From contig NW_022145611.1 of assembly GCF_000002235.5 (NCBI RefSeq), positions 9,182,242-9,246,241 of the forward strand: a DNA stretch of 64,000 nucleotides. The letters are read 5' to 3'. This DNA is from Strongylocentrotus purpuratus. Taxonomy: Eukaryota; Echinodermata; Echinoidea; Camarodonta; Strongylocentrotidae. A program made the position numbers and the translations under genes. Under the pieces are notes generated by a model, which saw nothing but the letters and a program-made list of their open reading frames with translations, was not told the DNA's origin and made no database searches. Of this stretch, positions 47,935 through 62,900 are shown piece by piece. Numbering within the stretch: the first letter of the stretch is position 1; the number at the start of each line of letters is the position of its first letter.

Positions 47935-50900
47935 CTAGTCCTCTCCCTCTAGATCAAGAGATGACATCCGACTGCGGCCGCTCAGCAGCCCGTCCTCGCT
48001 GCCATCCATCTTGTCCCGTACCAGGTTGACCAGCATGTCGGAGTAGTGCTGCAGCATGGCCAGAGCCTGGGGAGAGGACGCGTCCAGCGATCCTGACCTC
48101 TTGTCCAGTCGCTCCCTCGAACCGCCCGACGACTGACCACTCCCCCCCAGGAGGTCTGACAACGAGGGCAGGCTTCGGGATGCGTCCGAGAACACTCCAG
48201 AGTTATTGTTGTTGAGACAGCCCTCACTGGTGTCGGAGAGGGTGTTCTCCGGGGAGGCATTGTTGCTGCGATGGACGACCGGAAGCACTCTGCTGTCGTA
48301 GGACTTGTCCATGGTGGCGAAGGTGGAACTGAAGTAGTTCAGGTCTTGACGGTGGTTGCCTCTCCTCTCGATCTAGTTTGCGATGGAAAAACAATCAATG
48401 AGAAGCATAAGAATATCGACATGGCATTTAATAATGGAATATTAATTTAATCTTGTCAAAGAATAGTCACTACATGATGAAAAGATACGAAAAAGCTCTC
48501 AGAGTATCTTCTTTATGTAGTGTTTCATTACAGCAGATTTTCTCAGGAACACACCACACAAATTAGACAATATTGCTTTACTTCACTAGTTAAAAAAGAC
48601 AAAAAGACAAGAGCCAAACGTTTCAGTCTTTCCGCTATAAACAAAACATGAAATACTTTGCAGGGCTTTCTAGTTCAGGCAGCAATATCCCACATGCAAG
48701 ACAAATCTCTACTTACCATTGCAACGTAATTGATGCACTGATCAAATGCGTGCTTCATGGCATCTACACTTTGCCTCAGTCCCACACCAGGGTCCACTTC
48801 GGTCCCATCCACTGTCGAAAAACATACAACAAATAATATGTGAACTTTTTTTGTAAAAACAGAAATAAGGAACAAATGAATATTTTCATCAAACTATCCT
48901 TCTTATGCTTAGAAGTCATACCCATCTCAAAGGGGAGCTTTTAAATCAAAGTATTACAATATACAGGGGTGATAGTGAGCACTATAAAAAAAACAGGTTT
49001 TTTGTTTTCCCCTCAACCACGCCCCCCTTGAGTAAAAAAAAAGGAAGAGGATTCGCGGGGAAAAAATGGCATCTCACAACATTCCCCCTTTCAATTTAGA
49101 AAATTGGGGGCCAAATAGGGCCAAATAGGGCCAAATAGGGAAGAATAGAGAAAATAAGGGGGAAATCGGGAAAATCAGGATAAAATAGGGAAGAAAAACA
49201 AATCTGGTAAAAAATAAATATCTAAAAAAATCGGGGAAAAAAAAATAAAAAAATTGGGAAACTGATTTAAATCGGGTTTTTATCAGGCCTGAATATATAA
49301 GAGATATCGTTCCTGACAAAGGTGTAAGAAAAATGATATAACTGCAACTTCATTACCAAACCACATTACCAACCACACATGGGATACAATCCAAAGACTG
49401 GCCCAGGATTGGAAGGAGTGGAAGACTTTTGTTGCTGCCCTATGTGCCAGGAGGCATAATGGGCAGTAAGTAAGTAAGTAAGTCATTACCAAAGTTTTTC
49501 TTTAAACTTATGGAAATTCTATTAGAATTTGAAATAGCTAAATTTCCTCATTCAAAAGATTGATACATGATGATGGAATACTATTCTCTTTTCTTGCTGA
49601 TGGGCAACATTCAAGTCATTCTGACAATGGAGTGCAACAAACAAGTGCTTTGATGTACATGCTCCTTAGCTTAATCTTTATTTTAAAAAACCCACCTACA
49701 CATTCAGCTTGATATATGTTTGTTTCCTGTGTATTTAAAGCTCTCCTTACATGTACTTTGGTCTGATAACTAAATGGAGTTCATCTAATCACGAGATATC
49801 ACTCATCACTCACCTGTGATGTCATCCAGATCTATCCTCAGGTCAGCCCTCATTGCTCTAACTTCCTCCGGGGTATTCCCCCCACTGGTGGTGGTGCCCT
49901 CCACCTGCTTCCTCTGCTCCTCTCCATCCCCCTGCTGGTTGGATGCTGTCCTTGCTTCATTGGTCTCCAATACCATGGTGTCCTCACTGATACTACTGCT
50001 CTTATCTGCTTCATTCTCCTCCTCAACTTCCCCCTGCTTGCTGCAAACACCATCAACGGTTCCTTCCACATTAATCAATGGCTCATGAGGCCTGTTCACA
50101 TTTGTCACACCTTCACTTGACTTTGATTCAGCAGCAATGCTATCGACTTGAGCAACTGCTACAGAATATGTCTCATTAAAATCTGTAGTGGACTGCATTT
50201 GATTGTTCTCTGTCTTGGAATCCGTAGCGGCCTTTGGAGATCTGTTTGGTACAGCAGGTTTCACAGTGACGGTGGGAATCTTCGATTTAGAGTCTGAGGG
50301 TTTCGTTTTGCTTTCTGACGACGAGGGCGGTAGAGAGGAGGTCGAGGATCGCCTACCACGGGGCGTCCCTGCGGAAACCGACGAACTTCTCTTCCTACCT
50401 CTGTCCGCCATCTTGGTGTTTGACACTTTCTTCCCCTTTGCCTTGCTGACATGGGTAGATGACGGTGGAGGCATCGCGACCTTATCAGATGCAGTCATCT
50501 TTGAGGTTGTGCTGGAACCATCCTCACTGGCCTTTGAGCTCTCAAAGGATGCCTCGCTGTTCAGATCAAAGTCAAAGTCCGATTTGGTATCGCTTATCAG
50601 GGATGGATCCGTTGCCTTCAGAGGACCACTCTTGGACAAGGTAGTGGCACCACCAAGGCTCATCTTCTTCCGCCTCGTGTCCGGTGAAGGGGGCGGTGAC
50701 TCGCCCATTCTCCTCACCACCTTGGCCATGGAGCTTGTGGTTCGTCCCTCGTAGGACCGTGTCTTTGGTGTCGGGAGCAGGGGCAGCATCCTATCCGCTC
50801 TCTCCCGCCTCTTTTGCCTAGCTGGACTATCGCTGGGGGACGATTGCTGTTTCTTTCTCTCTGAGCTGGAGCTTCTGGCATGTGATGACTGAGTTGGTGG

Positions 50901-53900
50901 AGTCAGGGTAGGGGAAGTCTCATTCTTGTCCACTGCAGGATAATCAAAAGCATCAGGCGGATCACAATATGAGCTTACAGTTTATCATCGTTACAAAATA
51001 CGTTTAAAGGCTGTAAGCTAACATGTTTAAAGCTAAAAGATACCTTTTTATCAAAATGCCTCATATTGTCCCTAATTCAATATTGCTTTCTAGTATTTCA
51101 AAGGGCAATGACTTAAAATGCTGATTCAAAAGGGTGGATGTTCCATTGTTAAAATGGAACATTCATTGCAATATGGACAAATCTGTTTGCAACCTAAATG
51201 TGTACCTGATATCAATCTATCAATAAGCCTTGAGTAAAGATATCCAGTACTCACAGTTATCTTTCCTGAGGTCCGTCAAGGATGCTACCCTCCTCATATT
51301 GGTCTTCTTGCCAGCGACCTTTGACCTATCCCCTCCGCTCATCGACTTGGTGGCAGGCACGGCAACGCTCTCCTCCTCCCCCATCTTCTTCTTATTCAGC
51401 AAGGCCACACTGCTCACATTCTCCTTGTTGGAGTCTACTTCCGCCTCAAATTCACAGCTGTTGGTGTCCTCTGAAGAAGACACCGACGTCTGGCTGATCA
51501 GGTGCTTCGGAGACTTGGTGTCTTTGAGGACTCCATCAAGGACTTCATCTAGAGCACTGTTCTTAACATTCTGGAGCGAGTCTGAGGATCTCTCCTGAGG
51601 CTCTAGGTCTTTAGCCTTGCCCGACGTCTCGGGGCTAGATTCGTGCGAGCTCTCTTTGCTGGCATGTCGGTTCTTATCAAGAGCGCCATCTCTAGGAATG
51701 TTCTCTGTCTCTCCTCTCACACCAACATCCTCAGAGGTTGCGTGACCATTCACAGAGGCACTCTCAATGGAGGCATTGTCTTTCTTGTCAACACTGCTTA
51801 GTACTGAATCAGCCTGGACCGGAGCAGGGGCCGTACTATTGTCTTTCGTGGAAGGAAGTTCTGATGGCAATGGGGGCATCTTTCGTGGCGCAGGTTTATT
51901 TTGGCGGGGAGGAATGGCGGGTTTCATTTTCACACCAGCAGGAGCAGAAGTCGCGGTGGATGCGGTGTTGGCAGTCTTTTTATCTCCCATGTTCCATCCA
52001 AGCTAGATGCACAATGATTTTATCAAAACGTGATCACAACACATAATATGACAGTCACAAAGAAAACACAAATATGGAGAAATAAAAAAAATGGGGAAAA
52101 AACAGCTTTCATTAATATCAAAGAATAGTCTTGATGGTAACAGCATCCTATCTACCCAAAACACCCTGTAGACAACGTCTGGGCCATGTTTCATAAAACT
52201 TGCTATCAATAACAAGTGCCAAAGATCTATGACAAATCTGTGCTCATAGCCAATCAAATGGAAGGATTTCAGTAGTTTATAACAATTATCATATCTTGTT
52301 AACGATAACAAATTTTATGAGACAGGTCCCTGATATAATTCTTTTTTCATCTATAGCAAATAATTTTCAATGTGCATACTGTATTGTAGTTTGATGTAAA
52401 TGAGATATATTTCAGGTTTAACTTTATTTTGATAGATACTGGAAGTGAAATGTGTAGTAAAACATATAAAACAAATAAATTGTAATAAAAATGAAGGCTC
52501 TTTGGGATAACATTGATCACTATACTTCGGTTAGCATGCAATTAAACTAATGAAATGATCAGGTACATGACTTCATATAATGTCAATAACAATTCATGGG
52601 CTCATGAAATCAGGATCTAATGGTAGATTTGAATATTATTATATGGTTTGATTGAAAGCATTGATACTCAGTGTGTATTTCTCAAAAGGTTGAGCTTCTG
52701 GTGAATATTAGCATGTAAATTGCTTAACAAAAGCCCTGTACTATGTCATCTATTACAATTTCAAATCTGAGCAGCAAATTGTGAGCTAAAAGTTTGTGGT
52801 TCTACTTCATACTAGATCTGGACAATAGCTGCAATATAGATCCACTAATAACTATACTCAGGTTTATTTTGAGGAGGATTTTAAAAAAAATACCAAAAAC
52901 AATTAAAGATTACCTGCTACTGCTTGTATGTCAAGTACCTATGGCCTACTCGCTACAAATATGGTGCTCCTGACAGTAGCTTCCACTGAAAGGTATAAAG
53001 GAACCACTAAACCCATCTACCATTATAGTGCAGCTTGTTCTTCCTTCCAATGAACTATCCACCATGCACTGCAGCCCTCTAATCTAATGTGATCATTATG
53101 ATGCCCCTAACGTAATGTGACAAACCTGCTTACAATTGCCCCAACGGTAAAATAAAATTGAGATGAACATTTACTTGTCTGCACCATAATCAATCATATC
53201 AACATCATTGCCTGTTTGTATTAGTGAATAGTGCAATTTGTGTTCGTTTCATTTTACAGCAGGGGCATTTGTAAAAATCATATCTCAAAAGCAAGAAGGG
53301 CGTTTACTCTGCATTAAATAATGATGCAGGCTAACGCCTTTTTGATCCGAGCAGATGGAACGGTTGACCACCTCACTTGAGGCGTGCTTGCATGAGTTAG
53401 AGCAGTGGTTCTTAGCATTTTCATGGTCCCATGGTATTTCTGTTCAGCGCCATTACCCTCAAAAGGGCCAAACTAAAGGAAGAGCTGTTGCCCCCTGTCA
53501 AACAACTTTAGATTTAATTTTTTTTTTGTTGAATAAATGTGATGCTTCCTGGGAGAAAATTCAATAGTTTAAACATATTTACGGCTTACACCAAGTAAAT
53601 AAGATCGATTGATCGACCTGTAATTGAAAAACAAGTCAGAAAAAATCTTGGAACCAGCGGGATTTGAACCTGCCATCTACTGCTTGCCAGGCAGCGACTC
53701 TACCACCAGGCCACCGCTGGTTCCACGATTTTTTCTGACCAGTTTTTCAATTACAGATCGATCAATCGATCTTATTTACTAGGTGTAAGCCACAAATATG
53801 TTTAAACAACTTTAGATTTGTTGTTGTAATGGGATTGTGTTTCACTAGTGACCACTTTTCCTACCCCAACCACCCTCCCCCCCCCCCCAAAAAAAGGAGA

Positions 53901-56900
53901 AAACTCATGCGAACACCACGCAAACCTAAGACAAAGAACCACTGCCCTATCTAAGAAAGATGGAAAGCATGTAGAAATTCTTACTGATGTTAATCTCTTC
54001 CTAGTGTCTTCCACCGCCTTGGCTACTTCCTCCTTGCGTCTTCTTAGATACTGGAAAGCAAAATGAAGCGAAAGATCTCATCTACAGCCCACTAAGTCCC
54101 ATATATATATATATTTATACCAGGCAAGATTCCCCCAGCATTGATAGGTATTATGTGTATGAAGAGTTTTGAGCCAACAAGGAAATGCAGTATATTTCAA
54201 TGCTCTGCACAAAAATGATTACTTAAAACTATGCCAAAGAGCTAAATAGCAAATATTCTTTGCAGTGCTGTAGTAAAAGATTCAAGATTCAAACTGACCA
54301 AAACAAAACAATTATTAAAAGCTATTTTTTTCTTCCAACTGTCTAACACAAGTACATATGTGTACATTTAAACAAAGCATCAATTACAACACTCTATTTT
54401 CTTGGCTCAAAATGCTTCAGATAATAATACTAATACAATGTTATTAGTAAATCTATTTTTAAAAACTGCTTAAAGAAATTATGCATGAATCAAAATATGC
54501 CTCTTCTAAATCCAACAGCAAGTAATAGGTTACGTTAGGGAAACCAGCAAATACTTAAAAAATACCATTTCCCAATCTATTATTACATCTACTTTCCCCT
54601 TCTGAATTTGCAAACATAAGCAATATGTATAGTATAGGTTATAAACAGTGAAACCTTCATATAAAGACCGCTCAAGGGAGACAAGAAATGTGGTCTTTAC
54701 AGGCAGTTGGTCTTTATATACAGGTGGTCGCTAAAGCAGGTTTGGCTGCTAGAAAAGTACAAAATCACCCCAGAATAAATCCAACCTTTTCTACAGAGAG
54801 TCCGACATGAGTTTTCTTGATCGGGGGGTTACATAAGCAATGAGTACAATTGCAGGTGGTCTTTCTATACAGGGGGTTGCTAAAGCGGGGTTGACTGTAC
54901 GTGTGGATAGAAACAATGAAAAGGGAAGGAGTGCAATGCATAAATGCTGATCTTTTGTGTTTGTTTTTTGTTATTTGTTGAAATGTCATAAAGGGAGGTG
55001 ATTCAGCTAATCACATTTGGTTGATTTTGAATGATTTGTACAATTATAAATGTAGTATATACATGTACATTCATTTCTAAATTGTTTGCAAAACTTGTAC
55101 AAACAATTGCTAAATGGAAACGGGATTTTGGGGTGTAATTTTGACACTTTTACCTCAGTGGCTTCCTCAATGAATTAAAGCACAAGGAACATGAAAGTGA
55201 TCATGTCTCTTTAAACAATCATCATTTCAATTATTTACTCAAGCACCTCCCCCTCTGCTATAAACTCCTATCCACCAGCTGCATATAGCAAAATGCTATC
55301 ATAGATACATGTACAGTAAACCTGTCTATAAAGACCACCCAAGGGAGACAAGATAAGGGGTTCCTTTAGTACATGTTTCAATGAGAAACCATTTTCAAGG
55401 GAAACAAAAAATGTGGTCTTTGTAGACAGGTGGTCTTTTTATACAGGTGGTCACTAAAGCAGGCTTGACTGTAGTACTATCCAGCTATTGCCTACTACAC
55501 CAAGCACTATTAAAACTAAAGGAATTATGTAAATATTGCTGCAATGAGTTTGGTAAGGAAATTAAAAGAGTCTGCCGCCCCCACTGTACCTCTTCTGGAC
55601 TTATTCCTGATGCCGTGGGTGTTGTATTCTTGGACGTCGGTGGTGCCACCCTGTAAATATGAACACATGAATGGATGTAAATATATGACGTAATTTGTAA
55701 GCTAGTCACAATTTTACAGACGCGATTGAACAGACTCTAAATCAAAAGCATATGTAGGAGTTTTTATTGGTGTACCGTAATTAACGTTGTATTAACCACA
55801 CTTTTTTGCCGCCGAAAAAAGTTCAAAGTCGGGGGTGCGTCTTATACAATTTTTTTAAATATTTTTTTTTAAAGTTTTGATTTATGCCCCTCCACCTGGC
55901 GCTATGCCTGGCAGTGTCTCCCAGCTCAGTAATCGGTGTGTTGACTCACCCCTCGGAAACTAGAACAACACTCAAATTTGTCTGTCATCTTGGTTTGATA
56001 GTAACCTTTCTGATAGATCTAAATATGTAGTTAATAATAATAATTCCTCCAATTTTTTTCTATTACACGTTTAGGGCGAAAAAAAGGGGTGCGGTTAATA
56101 CACTAGGGCGATTTATACAACGTTAATTATGGTAATACTCACCTGGAATGTTTTGCAAAGGAAAATTTGCAGTTATTATTCCATGGTCCAATTCTCAATT
56201 TAAATGAAACCTTGTAAAGTGAAAATCTGTCTACTGAAGGAGGTCAACAATAGCAAATCAATGATAATACATTCCTGATCATCCACAAATGGGTCATCTC
56301 ATTTCATTTACGAAGAACCCGCATCTCATTCAGTCCATCATCTTAAACATGACTACAACATATTCCACACACTGTACCAACTATAAACTATAAACTATAA
56401 ACACGAAGTACAACTATTCCCTCATCATCTAACAGTTTATGATATCCTTTTTTACTTCAGATCAAAGCGCTACACAGCTTAAAACAAATCCACACAGTTC
56501 TAGAACCTCATTTGCAAATATGATGTGTTCACTACTCCATCACAGCTCAGACAGCACAGGCACAGTTTCCACAAATAAACAAAAAATCTTGTAGATCCTG
56601 CCTCACCCGTTCAGAACAGACACCCACAACTTTTGGAAAAACAAGGTTTTGGATCTCTGTCTGTGGCAAACCTGGCTAAAACACATCACCTTCTAACACA
56701 CAAACTCATAGACTCATACATACAGAGTTGTCCTCTAAACTGCGAGGAGTGGACCTGTGCGAGTGCCACTATACAAGCAATACAGGAAGATATAATTTGC
56801 TGGAGTGATGCTTGACTGACAAGCAATTCATACCCCACTAGATAATACAGGGGAAGCATGATTCATCAAAATTGAACTTCAAACCACATGCCCCCCCCCC

Positions 56901-59900
56901 CCCTCCGACAGAGAGCATGGAAATGATGCAGGCCAGAGAGCCCGAGGGTTTTTAACCCATTAGCAACTAGAGATTTTGTAAAAATGGCCTATTACTCACT
57001 TGAAGGTCTTGCAATATTTCTCTCATTTTGACATTTTCCTGAAGAATATGAAACATGCGCTATTTTCCTACGCTGAATCCTTCTTTAGATATTGTAAGGA
57101 TTACGCACGTATCACATTATAACGGTAGACCCTAGAACAGATACTATAGCGCATTGAAAACGGACAGGCAGTTTTGGACGGTTGAGTGAGTAAAAGGAGG
57201 GGCGGTTTAGTTGCTATTGGGTTAATAACAGTCTTTAAAAAAAAGTTTCTTTGTGCTACAAGTGATGAAGGCCAGAAACAGGGGGGGGGGGGGGTGTGAA
57301 CGTCCTAAAAACAGTCAGCTTTCCCTTTGTTTGCACTAAAAGTGATGAAGGCCAGAAACAGAAAATAAGTGAAAGTCCTTAAATCAGTCAATTCACGCCT
57401 TGTTTCTGCTAGATTGACATTACAGGAAATCCCAACTTTGTATATATATATATTTCAAGGTATAAATAATTGAATATGTCAGCTGAAAAGTGTTGGTCTC
57501 ATGACAAATTGCCAGCATCAATTTGGTTTGCTTTGTACATACACAAATTGAAATGTTGGAGGTGGACAAATATTAAGTTCTTATAAAAGTAACCAATATT
57601 TGATTTCTCTGAAGTGAAGTCAAATTTAAAAAAAATTAAAACAAATAGCAAAACAATGGTGATCCTTTTTTCTCTCCATTTTCTTCAATGAAATCAAAAA
57701 GGTATTTGACCTTTCCTGTACTTTTCCTTTTGAAATCAGATACACGCATTTCGAAGATGATGCATTAAATAGTTATCCTACACATCAACTCAGATTATTG
57801 CTAATACTATGTTCATCATCTAAAAATGTTATATATTTTATATACCATTTAAAGCAGATAAAATAATCACACTGGGAAAAAATTCCCTCATCTTGTTCAT
57901 CAACTCCACTATTCCTTCAATCATTGTTAGAGAATATATATGTGTATGAATAATGATATCAAAGAATTCATGGAAAAACAGAATCATATTGCAAATTTGA
58001 AATCGGTACAACGATTTTATAGGAACATGGGCAAATTATACAAATGCAAAAGAAATGTAATTCAACAAAATATAAATGAGCATTCAATGTTTGTAATATC
58101 ATATATCAGTTATTAGATTGTATCTCCTATAATTCCAAGACATAAATAATCTGCATGTTTAAATCTAAACAAAACTTACCTGTACCATGAATTAGTCAAT
58201 GAAAAGTAATCTAGAATCGTGAAATCTATTGTTATAAGTTACTTTTAAACTAAACTATATAATTCTTTATATTGTTGTTATGAAATATGCCACATGTATG
58301 TGTAGTCAAATACAAAACAAACATTATCGATGCATGGCACGTCAAATTAATCTGAACATGCTACACTTCTAACAGGACAACGTAAAAACAAATACACTTT
58401 ATCAAACTGCATGTCAGTGTATTGACTAGAGAGGGCGGTAGTCACCTGGTGATGGAGTGTTGCGACCTGGAGAGGAAGCGGGACGAGATACTGAGCCGCC
58501 CGGAGCTGAGCTCGTCCCAGGAGAATTTCGACTGGAGCTGCTCCAGGCATTTGCCAAAATTCTCCTGCTCCATGAAATCCCCTATACTCTTCTCCTTCTC
58601 CTCGGCAAAACTACATGCAAAATGGGTAGTAGAGGTAGTACGGGGGTGTCGGTAGGGTGTCATTAGAGGGGGTTTGGGTGTGGTCAAAAGTGACGGAGGA
58701 AGGAGGGGTGTTGAAAATGCAACTAAATCATTGTGCTTAGAAACACATTATTATTGTCTCGTATATTGTTGAATGTCCATCTATGTTAGTCACATGACCA
58801 TTACAACAATCAAACTTGGCTATGACATGTTGAAACAATTATCCTTATGTATAACCTTTTGGAACACTTTTAAAAGGTTTGAAAATACAATGATCTTACA
58901 GCTTTATAATTTACTGATCTATTATTGGTCAGAAGACATGAAAAAAAAGCAATCAGATATTTTCCCCCTTTTTATTGCTTAACAAGCCTTGTGCCTTCAC
59001 AAATCTTCAATTTGACTGATTAATATCAGTTCCTAATAAGAATATGCCTTTTAATGGTTTCTATTATTTTCTGTGTTTAGAATAATATAAATATAAGAAA
59101 TAATTACTACTACTTTCAATCTTAATACTCTAAATATGTCCAGATAAATGATGATACTGCTGGCAAAATCAACGAAAACAAATATTTTGCAAATATGAAA
59201 AGATATGGAGCTTAATATTAAAATCATAGCCAAAAATTCATGCCAGATTATCAACAAATTCAATAAATGCAATTATGTACATGTGTTGACAGAACATATA
59301 AAACCAGCATGCATTGTTTAATTCTAAAAACATGGTTTTGACTTGAAATGAGTTAATTCTGTCTGATGCAAGATTAGTAAATTCTTCTTCAGTTCAACAC
59401 ATTTCCACTTCAACCAACAACATCTCCATTCCAGGACTCATCTTGTCATCATTCTTTGATGAAGTTTTCATAAAATTTTACAAAATAACACTCCATTGTT
59501 GTCTTTTTTCTTTAAAGCCGTTATTTAATTAAGGGTGTTATAGTGAAGGGGTCCAGAACATACTCAGGGCCACTAAAATCACCACTGGACCCACTTTATT
59601 TTGACATTTGAACAGTGGCCCGGTGCATTTGAACCAAAACAAATTTCAATCCAGACCACCAGTAAATGTGGAGCCCTGTTTTGTAGGATAAGCTACCAAT
59701 ACATCCTGAATAATACCATGTTGCATTATTTTTTGTTTTTGTACGATTTCCCTGATATTTGAACAACATTTGCAGTATCCATAAGCTTATTTCTTTCGTC
59801 AGTGATGCAACCCAGGGCTCTGTGAAAGATTTCTTACCTGAAATTTGTATGTAGGAATTTTTCCTCGTCGGGCGTGGCGGCAGGAGACGGAGGTTCGACG

Positions 59901-62900
59901 GGAGTATTAAGCTTGCTGCGCCTTGGGGATGCCTTGGGCGTGACACTCCCCGCCTCCTCCTCCTCTTCTTCTTCTTCATCTTCATCATCACTCTCGTCTC
60001 CATCATCTTCCTCGTTCCCATCTGATACAAATAAAAGATAAATGTTTTGTATAGCGCCTGGAGTAAGTTATTACATAAGTGCACTTTTTATTTATTTATT
60101 ATTATTGTACTATTATTATTATTATTAGTGAGATAAATGACCGATTATAGATCGTATGTCATCATGCCAAAAGCCCCAAAACCTAGTTCACACACCAATG
60201 ATGTTCAGAAAGGTCATGTAGGTCAAAGGTCAAACTGAGTAATTGGGGAATCCCCTGGTGGACATACACATCATAAGGAGACAGAAGACAAACTTTTTTG
60301 TTTCCAGACCTCAGAGCTATAGGATAAGTAGCATGACATATGACAGTTGTGAAAGTTACAAGTAGTCCTTGTTTGGAATTATTATCAAAAGCAAGTCACA
60401 AGTCCTTTTAAGATAGAACATACAAATACAGTACATTTCATCAAGGGTCCGACAATCCATCATAGTTTTTGCAATGCAAAACATTTTTTACACAGGTAAT
60501 AATAGGCATTTGTATCAAAATATCAGAACAAAGGAGTACACCCCCCCCCCTCCCCTCGCAAAAAATCTGACGTTATTACTCTACCATAAATGAGAAATAT
60601 TGCTATAATTTGAAAGAATGTCTCAAAAGTTATGAGCGAAATATGAAAGTGATCTGCAAATGAAAAAACATGTTTTTTTTGTACTGTATGTGCCACATGT
60701 ATATACTCTAAATAAGAGAGAACCGCTCACCAGTACTGGAAGTCACAGACACCCCTGAGTCTACATTAGGAGTTGGAATACTTGGCAGGTTCTCCTTGCA
60801 TCCCTCTTTAGATTTATGTCTGCTGTGACGCTTGGCGAGCTCCTCGTGGCTCTTGGTGGATTCTGTTACTTGGAACTTGAGACTGAAAAATTAAAAAACA
60901 ATAACTTTATTAAAATGTTGGAAGGAGAAACTGCAAGAACCAAAAATCTAAACTCCAGGGAATTGTTTCACAAAACTGTCTTAAGTACAAGTTGGCCGAG
61001 ATCCCATTGAAAGGCATGTAAGCAAACTTGTTCTTACAATGGTTTTGTGAAATGCTGCCCATATAGATATGTGTAAAACAGGATTAAAAACCTGATTGGT
61101 TGACATGCAGGTTTGATAATTAACATGATAAATGGTTAAGATACATGTTTATCATGTTAACGTTGTCTGTCAGGGATGATATCAAAACTATAGAGAACGT
61201 CTTCAATCAGTATGACATAAAGGAGTAGCTTAAAGCGAGATTGCGACCTCTTTATGGCAAGCAATGCTTAAGCGGTACCCGTTGGTCCCCCATGATCCCC
61301 TTTTTCTTATGTTAATTGAGAGCTGATTTGATGAGATAACCACCTGTCAGTGACCTTGCAAGGATGTCTAATCCCTCCTGGCCAAACTAGTGCAGACAGG
61401 CTTTGATAGGTCTGGGTCTTTTTTTTTGCGTAAAGTCTTTTAAAATCAAGCCTCACCTTTCTGGAGATGAAGACTCCTCCTCTTCTGGTGGGTAGAAGAT
61501 CATCTCCTTAGCCGGGGCATCATCCTCCTTCTCTTCCTCTTCCTCCTCCTCCTCTTCCTCCTCTTCATCATCCCCCTCAATGTCATCCACTTTGGTACCA
61601 TCCCCATTCTCAGCTGCATTGGGATGGCCTGTTCCATTAGCTCCATCGGGGGTGTCAGAGGCGGAAGCTCGGAGGGACGCTGGAGGACCAAAAGGGTCGC
61701 TTCCCCTCGGATCGCTCCCTCTTGAGGTTGTCACAAAGCCATCCATCTGAAGACCACGATTAAAGGAAAGGATAAGTTTAGGTTATTGAGAACAATTCGA
61801 TGACCATGAAAGAGGATTTTACTCCTTTAAGGACCACCCAAAAATGAAATAAATGCACTTTCAGATTCTTTATACAGCAGCCCATATAACCCCATAAAAT
61901 TGCTCCAGGTTAATCGCTATAAAAGTCTCGTGTTGCATGGAATTTTAGAAAATTTATGAAGTTAGTCATTTCAAATACAAACCATATGCAGAGTAGGAAA
62001 AAATTGGTTTAAAAAATATGGCATTCATACTAAAAAACTGATTGTTAAATCACTTATTTTGGAAGTCTATACATCCAAATGTTAACTTGTTATCCTACGA
62101 CTGCCTTCCCTACAACTTTTATCAGAATTTTTTTTTTTACTTTCCTGATTTCGTTCTAAACAACTGGATGGGAAATATATCATCATAGTAAAACTCTGAA
62201 AGAAAAAGAAATACCATGTAAGTCCAAATTACCTTCTCAGATTCCTCAAACTCCTCCTGTGAAAGCAGTCCAAACTTCTGTGTGGCGGGAACAAAGTCCT
62301 CTCCACAAATCTTGGCAATCTAGAAAGAAAGAACAGCAACATTGAACCTTCAGTCTGACGTCTACATAAGATAGATGCGCACAGCCCCAACAGGAATGCG
62401 CATAGATTGTATAATGAAATCATGTGCATGCATAATTTGTATATACAACGCGTCCCAGAAAAAACGAAACCGAGAATTATTGATGTTTATCATAACTTAA
62501 TCACAATTATAATTAATAAATGACACATATTTGTAAAGGTTAGATCCTCCTCTTTGATTTGATGCAACTCATTTGGTACATACATGTACTTCACGCATGG
62601 GTGATTAAAAACAATTTGAAGAAAGGGTACCAAAAAGACTTTTTGGTACCCTTGGTATATAGAGAAATAGATCAATAAATTTTGTCTTGAAAAATGTATT
62701 GTTCTGAAATGTGAAGTGCTCTGGCCTTTCTCAAAAATGGTGAAGTCCCTTTGTTCGGACTTACTAACTCATTATCAACCGTATGTAAATAATAAACAAG
62801 AAAATGTTAAACATACAAGAATAAATGCATACAAAACAAACAACAAAATAATCATAAAATTCAATTTCTTTTTAAAATGGCTATACTCACTTCCTCAGAA

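Noticed and set aside
49100..49150. Repeated GGGCCAAATA words as a regulatory cluster
   Set aside because: Three perfect tandem copies inside a low-complexity GAAAA/GGG stretch; simple repeat slippage explains it.
49814..50754. Plus-strand frame of 183 codons opposite the Ser-rich exon
   Set aside because: It is the antisense shadow of a real minus-strand exon with good splice borders and phase.
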